Origin: Campanula takesimana
Lineage: Eukaryota; Streptophyta; Magnoliopsida; Asterales; Campanulaceae
Direction of reading: 5' to 3'
Length of the DNA: 64,000 nt
Assembly: GCA_026119855.1 (NCBI GenBank)
Contig: JAOWBW010000425.1
Span: 1,375,371-1,439,370, forward strand
Part shown: piece by piece, positions 21,475 to 32,885 of the stretch
How positions within the stretch are numbered: position 1 is the first letter of the stretch
How the letters are laid out: each line of letters opens with the position of its first letter
Program-made: the position numbers and the translations under genes
Notes under the pieces: generated by a model
The model's input: the letters and a program-made list of their open reading frames with translations, nothing else
What the model was told of the DNA's origin: nothing
The model's database searches: none

Positions 21475-21724
21475 AAAAAAAAAAATGTTGGGCCGACATA
21501 TCTTTAGTTGAAGTTAAATATGGTCAGACTTGTAGACACCCCATTTTGGACATTCATTTATGATCACACTACTTTTGTGTCTCACCTTTGATTTGGGTCG
21601 AAACTCGTTAAGTTGAACATGTTTCGTTAAGTTTTTGACTTGCTCCGTTAGTCAGGGGCCAAAATGAACATTAAAACTACTGCAGAGGGCAAAAAGTGAA
21701 TTCCAGCACTGAGATGCCTCGTAC

Positions 21725-22047
21725 TAGGGATGGCCAAATGGAACCGGAACCGGGCCGGAAAAGCACGGAACCGGAGCAAACCGGCGAATAAACCGGAACC
21801 AGAGTAACCGAAACCGCCATTCATCCGGGCCGGTTACGGTTCACATAAATGGCGAACCGGACCAGAACCGGACCGAAAATCCCTTGTTTTCAATAATTTT
21901 AAAGGGGAGACCGGAACCGTACCGGAACCGGATTGTGCCAACCGGAACCGGAGTAAGCACGGGCCGGTTCAGGGTCACATATATGCCGAACCGGAACCGG
22001 CGGTTCCGAACCGAAACCGGGCCCGGAACCGGTTTTGGCCATCCATA
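21725..22047. mobile_element. hAT-type MITE built from ACCGGAACC words
   Basis: The left terminus TAGGGATGGCCAAA and the right terminus TTTGGCCATCCATA are near-perfect inverted repeats. A perfect 8-bp duplication, CCTCGTAC (21717-21724 and 22048-22055), flanks the element, as expected of hAT. Most of the interior is a redundant mix of ACCGGAACCGG and its complement, so both strands read alike. Confidence 0.88.
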
Positions 22048-22048
22048 C

Positions 22049-22078
22049 CTCGTACGAGACATTGATGTCTCGTACGAG
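22049..22078 (+). promoter_or_regulatory. Paired CGTACG palindromes in the Tat element 2 LTR
   Basis: CTCGTACGAG occurs at 22049-22058 and 22069-22078, centres 20 bp apart, inside longer symmetric flanks (GTCTCGTACGAGAC). A TATA-like box follows at 22276. The hAT MITE inserted into the first palindrome: its target duplication CCTCGTAC is part of it. Confidence 0.55.
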
Positions 22079-22880
22079 ACATCCCCCTTGACAGTCGGGT
22101 TTTAGTCAGTTTCCTTGTTGATCTTAACCCCTTTTCTTGGCAAACAATTAAGCAATCCGAGGAAAATCTAATGGACGATCTTAGAGTCCAAAAATACCTC
22201 TGTGGGAATCAAGTCTTGGATTCCCATCACAACTTACCTTCTTGGCCAAAACCCTAGGTCTAGAACGCCTAAAAATATAAAGGTTCTTGAACTAAAAAGC
22301 CTCTAGAATCCTCATTCACCCAAAAACCACTCCAAATCTGATCAAAGAGGTCCCCATAATCAGTCCATCTTCCTCACCCACGAAATTCAAGCCTCCACAA
22401 CATCATTCAAGCCAAGTTTATTGGAGATTCAAGGCCTTTAGTCAAGGCCATCCATAGGATTCTTGAAGAACTCTTAGGTAAAACTCTTTGTTTTCTATAT
22501 TCTCATCTCCTTCGTTGTCTTTAAAGTAGTGTGATTCCATTAAAGGATCAGCCTAGAACCTCTCCAATCCATGGAGATGGTCTCAAAGCACATGATCCAA
22601 CATCCTAAATAAATAAGCAATTATTTATTTGTTTGTTTTCTTTTTACATACATTTTGCAAGATTTTGAAACAATGATGATGATTTCTTAGCAAGACCAAT
22701 CCTAGATTGGGTGAATTGGGTGCTCCTTGACCTTCCCAATTCATAACTTAACCCCCGAATCCAGATATCTCGGTCCATGTTCCGACAACAACATGGTGAC
22801 GACTCTTAAACAATCAAAAAGGGTAAATCGAAGGACGAAAAGGCACCTCGAAGTCATAACAAAAACCCGCGCGCAAACAG

Positions 22881-22899
22881 TGGCGACTCTGCTGGGGAC
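22881..22899 (+). promoter_or_regulatory. Primer binding site of Tat element 2
   Basis: TGGCGACTCTGCTGGGGAC lies one base inside the LTR end. It differs from the PBS of element 1 at one position. Confidence 0.8.
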
Positions 22900-22932
22900 G
22901 GACGATGATCCGAAAGAGACCTAGATTTGCGG

Positions 22933-24616
22933 TTTCTTCAAGGGGGAAGACCGACAAGCCCTAATAGCGCTTCTCCAAGAATTCGTGGATGTGTTCGCTT
23001 GGTCCTACAAAGATATGCCGGGGCTAGCCAATTCGATTGTTGAGCACAAGATACCGCTGCTTCCCGATTCAAAGCCGGTCAAGCAGAAACTCCGCAGAGT
23101 TAAGCCAGAGTGGTCGGTACAAGTCAAATAAGAGATAGAGAAACTCCTGAGTGTTGGGTTCATCAAAGTGATAGAGTACCCAACCTGGTTGGCCAATACT
23201 GTGCAGGTTTCCAAGGCAAATGGAAAAGTCCGCGTCTGTGTTGATTTCCGTGATCTCAACAGAGCATCTCCGAAAGATGATTTTCCTCTTCCCAACATAG
23301 ACATGATCGTTGACAATACCGCAAAATACGATGTCCGTTCGTTCGTAGACGGATTCGCCGGTTATAACCAGATCCTCATGGCCGAGGAGGACCAACACAA
23401 ACAGCGTTTACCACACCTTGGGGGATGTTCTGTTATACAGTCATGCCATTCGGACTTAAAAATCCCGGAGCTACTTATCAAAGAGCTGTAACTGCGTTGT
23501 TCCACGACATGATACATAAAGAAATGGAGGTATACGTTGATGACATGATCATACACTCCAAAGGCTCCGATGGGCAACACCTCGGCGACCTTAGAAAGTT
23601 GTTTGAAAGGTTGAGACACTACAAGATGAGACTTAATCCGGCCAAGTGCACATTTGGGGTAGTGAAAGGAAAAGTTCTTGGGTACATGGTCACCGAGCGT
23701 GGCATAGAAGCGGATCCCGCTAAGATCAAAGCCATCATTGACATGCCTCCACCTAAGACGCAAAAAGAAGTCAAGGGATTTATGTGTCGCCTTCAGTACA
23801 TTAGTCGTTTCATTAATCAACTCACGACGATGTCCGAGCCCATTTTTAAGCTCCTCAAGAAGAATGCATCCCTAGAATGGACCGAAGAGTGCCAAGAAGC
23901 CTTTGAAAAGTTCAAAGAATACTTAGTGAATCCGCTAGTGTTGGTCCTACCGCATAAAGAGAAACCGTTGAGCTTGTACCTCACAGTCAATGATACTGCA
24001 TTAGGGGCTATGCTAGCACAAGAGCAACCCGATTCGAAGAAAGAAAATGCCGTGTACTTTGTCAGCCGTCGCTTCCAAGGGGCTGAATTGAATTACTCTG
24101 CATTAGAAAAGTCGTGTGCTGCACTGGTATGGGTAGCTGAGAGACTAAAGCCGTACATGGAGGCGTTTCCTGTACAACTGATCCCCAGAATGGACCCAAT
24201 GAAGTACATCTTTGAGAAGTCACATGTCTCCTCTAGGATAGCCAAATGGTACTTCATGCTCGCGGGGTACGATATCACTTACATCACACAGAAATCCGTG
24301 AGAAGAAGAGTCTTCGCAGATCACTTAGCTGAATTTCCATGTGTGAAGCGAAGGGGGAAGACCCGCGATTCCCTGATGAGGACATCATGACAATAGCAGA
24401 AAATAAGTGGCAATTATTTTTCGATGGCGCAGCCAATAAACGAGGGTATGGCATTGGCATGTTACTAGTATATCCCTCAAGTTTCTACACTCCACTCGCA
24501 ATCCGCCTTGACTTTGAGGCCACTAAAAATATTGCCGAGTACGAAGCTTGCATAGCGGGGCTTGAAGCAGCCTTAGAAAGAAATCTGACCGAACTAGAAG
24601 TGTATGGAGATTCTAG
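22933..24616 (+). pseudogene. Tat element 2 pol remnant: RT, RNase H, partial second RNase H
   Basis: Reading begins in the linker before RT (EFVDVFAWSYKDMPG). An in-frame TAA occurs near 23130, followed by RT blocks (VRVCVDFRDLNRASPKDDF, GYNQILMAEEDQHK). A frameshift near 23400 follows, then FCYTVMPFGLKNPGA and the catalytic YVDD (VYVDDMIIHS). The gypsy RNase H follows (LYLTVNDTALGAMLAQ), then another frame change near 24340 into the second RNase H (FFDGAANKRGYGIG, NIAEYEACIAGLEAAL), cut after VYGDS at about 24616. Confidence 0.88.
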
Positions 24617-25400
24617 CAAACATCGATTGGAAATGATTAATTAATTGATCAGGTTTACAAACCCTAGTAACAGATCTGGATTTTAAAACAAGTAAAATTA
24701 TGAATAAGATTAAAAAATGAAAAGAAAATTACCTCAATTGTATCAAAAGTAGTTCAAGAAATCAAATTCTAAGTTTAAATTTAATTCTCCATACAAAACT
24801 TCAATTCTCCGGAAAAAATAAAATACGATGTGTTGAAAACTATAAAACGATTCCTAAAATAATAATGATTAAGGTTTTAAATACCCTATCCTAATTCTGC
24901 CCTAGAAAGGAAAAAGGAAATAAAAAAATTAAAATAAACCGGCAATTGAAATTTGCTCCGCGTCCTGAGTCTTCTGCTGACACGACTTGTTCTGTGATTC
25001 TTCACTCGGCCACACGACTCATTCCCAGCTCTCTACACTCATTCTGATAGCATTGGGATAGCTCTAGTCCGACACGTGCCCTAGAGAATGACTCGTTCTC
25101 TGCGTGATCTTTAGCTTCTCAACTTTTCTTCAATACTAATGCTTGACCCGCTGCTCCATCTTCCTGGTTGACTTTGACTGAACATTGACTTTTCTTGATA
25201 TTTTGGGACTTGAATTTTGACCCCATAAAGTATTACATCTGGATAAATACATAGAAGACCAAATTACCCCTGAATTACGATAAAGCCCCATCCATTACAT
25301 ATTTGTCCTGAATATATCAAAACTTAGCCTAAATTACATTAAAATGGTGTGTTATACATATGAAAACATAGGAAATAAATAGTACATAATCCACCACATC
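24617..25400. other. unassigned, possibly LTR-derived segment right of Tat element 2
   Basis: No ORF. On the minus strand, short near-palindromic sites containing CGACTCATTC and GAATGACTCG (24980-25110) precede a TATTTAAAA box near 24885. That order resembles the LTR promoters elsewhere in the window, but I could not define LTR ends or a target duplication. Confidence 0.3.
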
Positions 25401-25533
25401 AGTAACTTTACACAAGATTCAAAGTCTTTAAAGATGACATTGCCTTATTGAATGAAGATGTCATACCTTATCGAATTCATGTGTCAAAGAGCTACATGTT
25501 ATTGAGTGTCATTTCATGTTTTATTGAGTGCCA

Positions 25534-25582
<49 letters not shown>

Positions 25583-26170
25583 GCGCCAGTGCATGTGTTA
25601 TCGAATGTCATTGTATCCCATTCATCCTATTGGAAAGTTCTCATTTTTAGAACGCGAATTAAAGAACATTGTTATAATAAATGTATTGGAGTGGGTGTTG
25701 TAAGTAAAAAAAATGGGTAGAGAATGATAATTGGAACATTTTTATGAGTATGACAAGTAAGTTCCATTAAATAAACAAGTATTATGAATTTTCTATTTTC
25801 AGAAACATGACTTTCCAATGGGACACGAAAGTGAAAAATGATAATTTTCAAATGGGACATATGAAGTAATATATGTTTATAAGTGGTAGTGCATGTGTTT
25901 ATAAGTGTCAATACACGTGCTATTGAGTACCAATGCTTGTGTTTATGAGCGTCAGTGTTGTGTTAAAAGAGCGTCAATAGCTTTAAAGAGAGTCAGCATG
26001 TGTTAAAGAGTGTCAATGTTTTGTTAAAGGGGGCGTCAATGGTAGCTTGTACTGGTGTGTTTGTTAAAAAAATATGTGTATTAAAGAGTGCTATTCGTAG
26101 GATAAAAAAGCTTGTCATTGATGGTGTTAAAAGAGTGTCATTAGTAGTGTTATAGAGTGCTAGTCATAGT
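25400..26170. repeat. Degenerate minisatellite, left part
   Basis: Loose repeats of words such as GTGTTAAAAGAGTGTCA and TTGAGTGCCAATG at irregular 20-35 bp spacing. A (TA)n tract at 25537-25579 lies inside. The repeat resumes at 35448 after the transposon nest. Confidence 0.6.
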
Positions 26171-26184
26171 TAGGGCTGTAAACG

Positions 26185-28288
26185 TGTAGCGACCCCAAAA
26201 CCCGTCCCTATTTATTTTATATTTTAGGGATTTTTATTTGATTTATATGTGCCTTTTTATGGGTTGCATTATATTTTATGATTTGCATATCATATTTGAT
26301 TATTTGTGTTATTTACTTAGTTAGTAAAAATAATGATTAAAGGAGTTAAATGATTAAGTTGAAACTTTAGGGTCCTAGTTGAAATTATAAGTTAAGGGGC
26401 TTAAGTGTTAACCTTGAAAGTTGGGTGACCATTTTGTGAAATGGGTAAGATATTTATAAAAACTTATCCCTTTTTCCTTCCTTCTCTGTGTTTACAAATT
26501 TCATCAGCAACATTTCTTCCTCGTATCAGTTAGGGTTAGGAGAAAAAGGTAAGTTCAACCCATTTCGATTTAATTCTTTTTATTTACTTACCCGTTTTAA
26601 AAACTAATTATATAAAAATGATCAGGGTGTCGAGTAGGTCATTTCTAGCCGAACAAAACTTATTTCAGCGGTACTTTTTCCGGAACTAGGTAAGTTACTA
26701 ATTCCCCTTTAAATGTTAAAATAGTCATATATGCTATATGTGATACTTCTACTGGTTAATCTTGTGTTTTGAGTAATATTTGCTATACTTGTAATTTTGG
26801 GACAACGGGAGTATATGAACTTAGTTATAGCTAGTGTTGAAATGGTTTAGAAACCATATTGAAATATTAATGAAAGTTGCTAATGTTGTGACTAATGTTG
26901 GGTAGTATCTTGTGTATATATGTTATGCTTGTGAAACAAAGGAGTAAACTTTGGTTAAGTTTTTAGGCCTGCCGGGTGATGTGGGCGGCCGCCCAAAAAT
27001 GGGTGTGCGGCCGCACATCTATCTGAAGGGTTTTCTTCTTGGGACAGAGCATTTTGGGCGGCCGCACAGCCCTGTTTGGGCGACCGCCCAGTTGTCTGAA
27101 AAAGTTTAGAGTTTTCAACTAAGGGGTTTAGAGATCAACCTTGGTCTAGTTTTGGGTAGTGTCCTAAAGTACTTAGATGATTGTTGTGGAATGTTAGTAA
27201 TGGATTAAATGTCCTTTTTATGGACTCTTTATAAGGATTCTTTGTGTGCATCTTGTGATGTATTTGGCTTAGTTCCTTCTTGGATTAAATGCCCCGGGTT
27301 TTGTTTAGCAAGTATTCATTACTGTGCTTCTTGTTAAAAGTCCAGCTGGTCTTGTTGTGGAGTCAGCCAATGGAAGAATTATAGTGGTACAGGTAAGTCC
27401 ACTATAAGGTTTTCCATTGGAGCTTGTGAGTCAGGCGGTGGGAGAATTATAGTGGCACACAAGCCAAGTTCACTATAAGGTGTCCACTGTGCCTTTTAGT
27501 TTCCCCAGTCCAGATTGGCCTTGGATGGGATGAATTGCTCCCTTTGGTGAGTATTTGGGTTATGACTTTGTGTCATATTTCCCTCTCTGGTTACTTGGTT
27601 CTATTGGTTATGATTTGGTTTTCGGGATCCCGACGGCTTCAGCTATTTATGCTGCTCAGATGGTTTTCTCTGATGGGTTTCTCAGTTGGTATTCTCATCA
27701 GTTATGGTTATTGGGGAAACCTTGGATTGGTATCCACCGGAGTGTGGGCAATGTGATATAAGTGATATATGAGTTGATGTTATATGCTATATGCTTACTT
27801 GTTGATATTGTTTCTTTATGATCATCATATCAGCATGTAACGTAGTTGCATTTTAGTAGCTTACTGAGATTTATTCTCACCCTTATTTGTTTACTGTTTT
27901 AGATAAAGGCGGGTCCAGGGGATATGACACTTGGCACGGGAGGACGTTCGTTTGGTAAGAGATGGGACTTGTTTTGTTGAAGGTTACATTATATAAATGT
28001 AAACCCTTTGGGTAGAGTACCCGTACTTCTTATGGTTACATCCATTTTGGTAAAAGTTGATGTATGTACATTTGTTTAAAAGTTGTAAGCCTTCGGGCTA
28101 AGTACTTTCGCTGTGAAAGTGTTTGTAAAAGTTTGTTTCAAGTTAAGTGAAGTCTTTGAACTTCAAGTGTGTTATTGTTCCACTTTCTAAAAGTATATTT
28201 CGAAAAAAATTTCTAAAAGGTTTTATAACGTCTTCCACTCGTGTCCCGAGCGTGGGGCCAAGTAGGACCACGGGTACGGGGCGCGACA
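26185..28288 (+). repeat. 5' LTR of the Tekay element
   Basis: 2104 bp, TGTAGCGACC...GCGCGACA. U3 carries four GC palindromes at 26983-27089. A candidate TATA (TTTATAAGG) is at 27228-27236. Confidence 0.95.
26983..27089 (+). promoter_or_regulatory. Four CGGCCG-core palindromes in Tekay U3 (spacing 22/51/22)
   Basis: GGGCGGCCGCCC at 26983-26994, GTGCGGCCGCAC at 27005-27016, GGGCGGCCGCAC at 27056-27067 and GGGCGACCGCCC at 27078-27089. Centres are 22, 51 and 22 bp apart. A TATA-like box follows about 145 bp downstream. The 3' LTR holds an exact copy at 33683-33789. Confidence 0.65.
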
Positions 28289-28290
28289 TT

Positions 28291-28302
28291 TGGTATCAGA
28301 GC
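28291..28302 (+). promoter_or_regulatory. Primer binding site (tRNA-Met type) of the Tekay element
   Basis: TGGTATCAGAGC begins two bases after the LTR end, the standard initiator-Met primer complement of plant LTR elements. Confidence 0.92.
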
Positions 28303-28398
28303 TAGGTTGTAGATTGTCTAGAATGACTAAATGACCTAGGAGGGTAGTAGAGTATAGAGTGAGTAACGTTGAGTGTTTGATGCAGGTATTCATTAAAA

Positions 28399-29790
28399 AT
28401 GGGTGAAACTGACGGAGATCAGGCCGGCTCTTCGGGGCAAGGGGATGCCAGAGAAGAGGCTCGAATTATGTTTCAGGGAATGTTTGAAGCAGCGATGAAA
28501 ACTTTAAGTGATCAGAGGCAAGAAAGAGAACAGGTACCACCAAGATATGGCCTAGAACAGTTTCTGAAAATGAAGCCTATGGAGTATGATGGAGAGCCCG
28601 ATGTATCTAAAACTGAAAGGTGGATTGAATCGATGGAAAAGATCTTTGATGCTTTGAGATGTTCGGAGGAAGATCAAGTCAGGTTTGCTACCTATAAATT
28701 GAATGGAGCGGCTGAGCATTGGTGGAAAGCTTTGAAAACAAAATGGGATGAGACTCATGTACCTTATACTTGGGAGAATTTTCTGGGAAAGTTCAAAGAA
28801 CACTTCATTCCTCGAGTAGATCAAGACAGGAAGGAGATGGAATTTCTTAACTTGGAGCAAGGTTCTATGTCAATTGCTCAATATTCAGCTAAATTTTCAG
28901 AGTTGTCCAGGTATTGTACTCACCTAGTGGCAACTGAGGAGAGGAAGGCTTCGAGGTTTGTGAAAGGTTTGAAAACCGTGATTAGAACTCAGCTAGTATC
29001 CCATAAGTTGCAAGATTTTCAGGATGCAGTGGATCGAGCTTACCAGGTGGAGCATGACATTTAGGAACATAAAAGGAAAATGGAATTGTTAGGCGCTGGG
29101 AAGCAAGTTAGGCAACAACCACGTGGTGAGAGTAGAGGAAATCAAGGTGGATCTTCACAATTTAAAGGGTCTTCTCAAAGACAGTCAGGTAATAGAAATC
29201 AAAGTAACACTTCAGGGAATCAGAGTAGAGGAGTTTGTAATTATTGTCAGAAAGAAGGACATTCAGAAGAGAGATGTTGGAAGAAGCAGGGCAAGTGTTT
29301 GAACTGTGGTCAGTTAGGACATTTTCAGAGGGATTGCCCTAAGTATAGGATGCAAGCATCGGGAAGTGTGGTTGGGTCCTCTCAGGGTCAGAAGAGGGAT
29401 TCCTCAGGCAAGCCTAAGGTGCAGGGTCGTGTTTTTGCCATTTCTCAGCAACAGGCTTCGGAGTCCTCTAATGTGATAGGAGGTATTATTTCTGTGTCTA
29501 GTTTGAGGGCACGTACACTTATAGACCCTGGCTCATCGCATTCTTATGTGTCTTTGCATTTTGCTTCTCGATTGCATAAGTCTTCTGAATCTCTGCCTTA
29601 TGTGTTAGAGGTGTCAACTCCTATAGGGGAGTGTTTGGTGACCAATGAGGTGTTGCATTCTTGTGATGTGCATATACGTGAGCATGTTTTACCTGCTGAT
29701 TTAGTTATCTTACCATTACAAGATTTTGATGTTATCTTGGGTATGGATTGGTTGGGTAAATATCATGCGTCTGTTGATTGGTTACATTTT
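28399..29790 (+). pseudogene. Tekay gag and protease, interrupted
   Basis: From ATG 28399 a typical chromovirus gag runs (FLKMKPMEYDGEPDVSKTE, AEHWWKALK, FKEHFIPRVDQDRK) to an in-frame TAG at 29062-29064. It then continues in the same frame through two zinc knuckles (CNYCQKEGHSEERC and CLNCGQLGHFQRDC) and a protease with active site LIDPGSSHSYVS and the block VILGMDWLGKYHASVDW. A frameshift, probably with a small deletion, falls at about 29780. Confidence 0.9.
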
Positions 29791-32700
29791 CTATCCCAAA
29801 TGTTCCTAAATTTTCTTTTGAAACTGTTCCTTGGGGTAGAGAGATTAGAATTATTTCTTATATGAAGGCTAGAAAGTTGTTGAACCGTGGTTGTGCGGGG
29901 TATTTGGCTAGTGTTTTGGATACTACTAAAAGGGTTCCTGATATTGAGGATGTGCCTATTGTTAAAGAATTTTCAGATGTATTTTCTTCTGAGTATGCTA
30001 TGCCTCCTGACCGGGAAATAGAGTTTTGTATTGATTTACTTCCAGGTACGGCTCCTATATCTGAGGCACCTTACAGAATGGCCCCAGCTGAATTGAAAGA
30101 GTTGAAGGTTCAGTTGCAAGAGTTACTTGATCGAGGATTCATTCGTCCTAGTGTATCCCCGTGGGGAGCTCCAGTATTGTTTGTTAAAAAGAAAGATGGG
30201 TCCTTGAGGCTGTGTATTGACTACAGAAAGCTGAATCAGGTAACTATAAAGAATAAATATCCGCTTCCTCATATTGATGATTTATTTGATCAACTTCAAG
30301 GGTCAGTTGTCTTTTCAAAACTTGACTTGAGGAGTGGGTACCATCAGTTGAAAATCCGTTCTGAAGACATTCTAAAACTGCTTTTCGTAGTAGATATGGC
30401 CATTATGAGTTTCTTGTTATGCCTTTCGGGTTGACTAATGCTCCAGCTGTTTTTATGGATATGATGAATAGGGTCTTTAAACCTTATCTTGATACCTTCG
30501 TGGTTGTATTTATTGATGATATTCTGGTTTATTCCAAGTCCCGGGAGGAGCATGAACAGCATTTGCGAATGGTTTTATCTATTCTTCGTGAGAAGCAGTT
30601 GTTTGCTAAATTCAGTAAGTGTGCTTTTTGGCTCAATGAAGTATCTTTTCTTGGGCATGTGATCTCCAATAAAGGTATATCAGTTGATCCATCCAAAGTT
30701 GAGGCTATTGTGAATTGGAGGAGGCCAGAATCAGTTACAGAAATTCGAAGTTTCTTGGGGTTAGCTGGGTACTACAGAAGGTTCATTGAGGGGTTTTCTA
30801 AGATTGCAACTCCCTTGACTCATTTGACTCGAAAGAATATTCCTTATGTGTGGGATGAAAAATGCCAAGCTAGTTTTGAAGAGTTGAAGAAGAGATTGAC
30901 TACAGCTCCTATTCTCGCCCTACCTAATGGTAATGATGATTTGGTAATCTATAGTGATGCTTCTAAAGAAGGCCTCGGGTGTGTATAAATGCAGAATGGA
31001 AGGGTGATTGCATATGCTTCGAGGAAGTTGACTCCGAGTGAGCAGAATTATCCTACCCATGATATGGAGCTTGCAGCTATTGTCTTTGCATTGCACAAGT
31101 GGAAACATTATCTTTATGGAGCAAAGTTTGAGATTTTCACAGATCATCAGAGTTTGAAGTATCTTTTCTCCCAGAAAGAGTTGAATAATAGACAACGAAG
31201 ATGGATGGAGCTATTGAAGGATTACGATTGCACCATTTCCTATAATCCGGGCAAGGCAAATGTGGTAGCTGATGCTATTAGCCGGAAGTCTTATGTAGCT
31301 TCATTGATGGTGCGGGAATGGAAGATGTTGGAGGATGCTCGAGATTGGAGTCCTTATGAATCAAAGCATGGAGCTATTTTTGCGAACATTCGAGTATTTC
31401 CAACTTTAGTTCAACAAATAAAGGAAGCTCAGAAGGATGACCCGGAATTGGTAAAGATTATGGATAAAATCAAGGAAGGTAAATTTGAGGATTTCTCACT
31501 CAGTTCTGAAGGGGTATTGACTTTCAGAGGTCGATTGTGTGTACCTAATGTTGATGGGGTTAAATACCAAGTTCTTGATGAAGGCCATAAATCAAGGTAT
31601 ACTATTCATCCCGGGAGTACTAAAATGTATCAGAATTTGAAGCAACACTTTTGGTGGAATAATATGAAGAGAGAGATAGCGGATTATGTATCCAAGTGCT
31701 TAACATGTCAACAAGTTAAAGCTGAACATCAAAGGCCTGCAGGATTGCTTCAACCGTTAGAGATTCCGGAATGGAAGTGGGAACATGTTACTATGGATTT
31801 TGTGACAGGGTTACCTCGTACTCGAAGAAGGTTTGATGCGGTTTGGGTGATTGTTGATAGATTGACAAAGTCTTCTCATTTTCTACCTATTGAGATCGGT
31901 TATTCTATGGAAAAGCTTGCAACTTTGTACATTAATGAGATCGTGAGGTTACATGGAGTTCCAGTGAGCATTGTATCTGATCGTGACCCTAGATTCACAT
32001 CTCGGTTTTGGCAAGCGTTTCAGAAGGCTTTGGGTTCAAAGTTGAGATTTAGTACAGCTTTTCATCCTCAAACAGATGGCCAGTCCGAGAGAACTATCCA
32101 GATTCTTGAGCATATGTTGAGGGCTTGCTCAGTGGATTTTTCAGATTCGTGGGATATTCATTTGCCTCTCGTAGAGTTTGCTTATAATAACAGTTTTCAG
32201 TCCAGTATTGGGATGGCTCCTTATGAAGCCTTGTATGGAAGGAAATGTCGGTCTCCTAACTGTTGGGATGAAGTGGGAGAAGCCAAGATTTGGGGTGTTC
32301 AGATGGTTAATGATTCAGTTGAGAAGGTTAAACTTATTCGAGATCGTTTGAGTACTGCCCAGAGTAGACAGAAAAGCTACGCTGACCATCGGAGGCGAGA
32401 TCTTGAGTTCGAAAAAGGTGACTTTGTGTTTTTGAAGGTTTCCCCTAAGGTTGGTATTCGAAGTTATGGAAAGAAAGGCAAGCTTGCTCCGAGGTATATT
32501 GGTCCATTTGAGATTCTTGGAAGAGTGGGGGATCGAGCTTATCGTCTTGCATTACCTCCTTCTCTTGATAAGATCCATAATGTGTTTCATGTTTCTATGC
32601 TTCGGAAGTATGTGTATGATTCTTCTCATGTTCTAGCTGAGATACCTGAGGATATTGAGCCGAGTATGTCTTATGAGGAACATCCGGTCCAAGTCATTGA

Positions 32701-32845
32701 TTCGAAGGTGCAAGAATTGAGAAACAAAAGTATCCCTCTTGTTCGAGTTGTGTGGAGGAATCACAATGTGGAGGAATCGGCTTGGGAACTTCGGGAAGAG
32801 ATCGAGAGGAAGTACCCTTGGTTGTTTGAGGGCCTCGGTAAGTAA
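29778..32845 (+). pseudogene. Tekay pol: RT, RNase H, integrase, chromodomain
   Basis: RT starts with FSDVFSSEYAMPPDREIEF and RLCIDYRKLNQVTIKNKYPL. A single-base frameshift near 30370 precedes MPFGLTNAPAVF and the catalytic FIDD (VVFIDDILVYS). RNase H has an in-frame TAA at 30986-30988 within SDASKEGLGCV. From 30989 to 32845 the frame is open: the rest of RNase H (FTDHQSLKYLFSQKELNNRQ), the HHCC integrase zinc finger (H...H...C-x-x-C in CLTCQQ), catalytic D (MDFVTGLP), D (SDRDPRF) and E (GQSERTIQILEHML). The last 65 residues resemble a chromodomain (EHPVQVIDSKVQELRNKSI, VVWRNHNVEESAWELREEI), thought to steer integration to heterochromatin in such elements. Confidence 0.92.
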
Positions 32846-32865
32846 CCCTAAAATTCGGGACGAAT

Positions 32866-32885
32866 TTTCTTTAAGGGGGAGTGAT
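32866..32885 (+). promoter_or_regulatory. Polypurine tract of the Tekay element
   Basis: TTTAAGGGGGAGTGAT ends directly at the 3' LTR start (32886), as expected of the plus-strand primer. Confidence 0.85.

Larger units (their letters stand above)
21531..22879 (+). repeat. 5' LTR of Tat element 2, carrying a hAT MITE
   Basis: 1349 bp including the 323-bp MITE at 21725-22047. It begins TGTAGACACCCC and ends AAACA, followed by g and the PBS. Paired CTCGTACGAG palindromes lie at 22049-22078, and a TATAAA-like box at 22276-22281. Confidence 0.8.
21531..24616 (+). mobile_element. Tat element 2, internally deleted and 3' truncated
   Basis: A 5' LTR (21531-22879, starting TGTAGACACC like element 1) is followed by a PBS at 22881. 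After only about 35 bp of leader the sequence enters the pol region just upstream of RT, so gag and protease are missing. Pol then runs to mid second RNase H, where the element stops at about 24616 with no 3' LTR. It is on the strand opposite to element 1. Confidence 0.88.

Noticed and set aside
25505..25720. ORFs with IYIYIY runs
   Set aside because: Translation of a TA microsatellite.
27535..27761. Hydrophobic 73/68-aa ORFs in the Tekay LTR (also at 34218-34444)
   Set aside because: LTR U3/R sequence. Open in two overlapping frames and without signs of coding selection.
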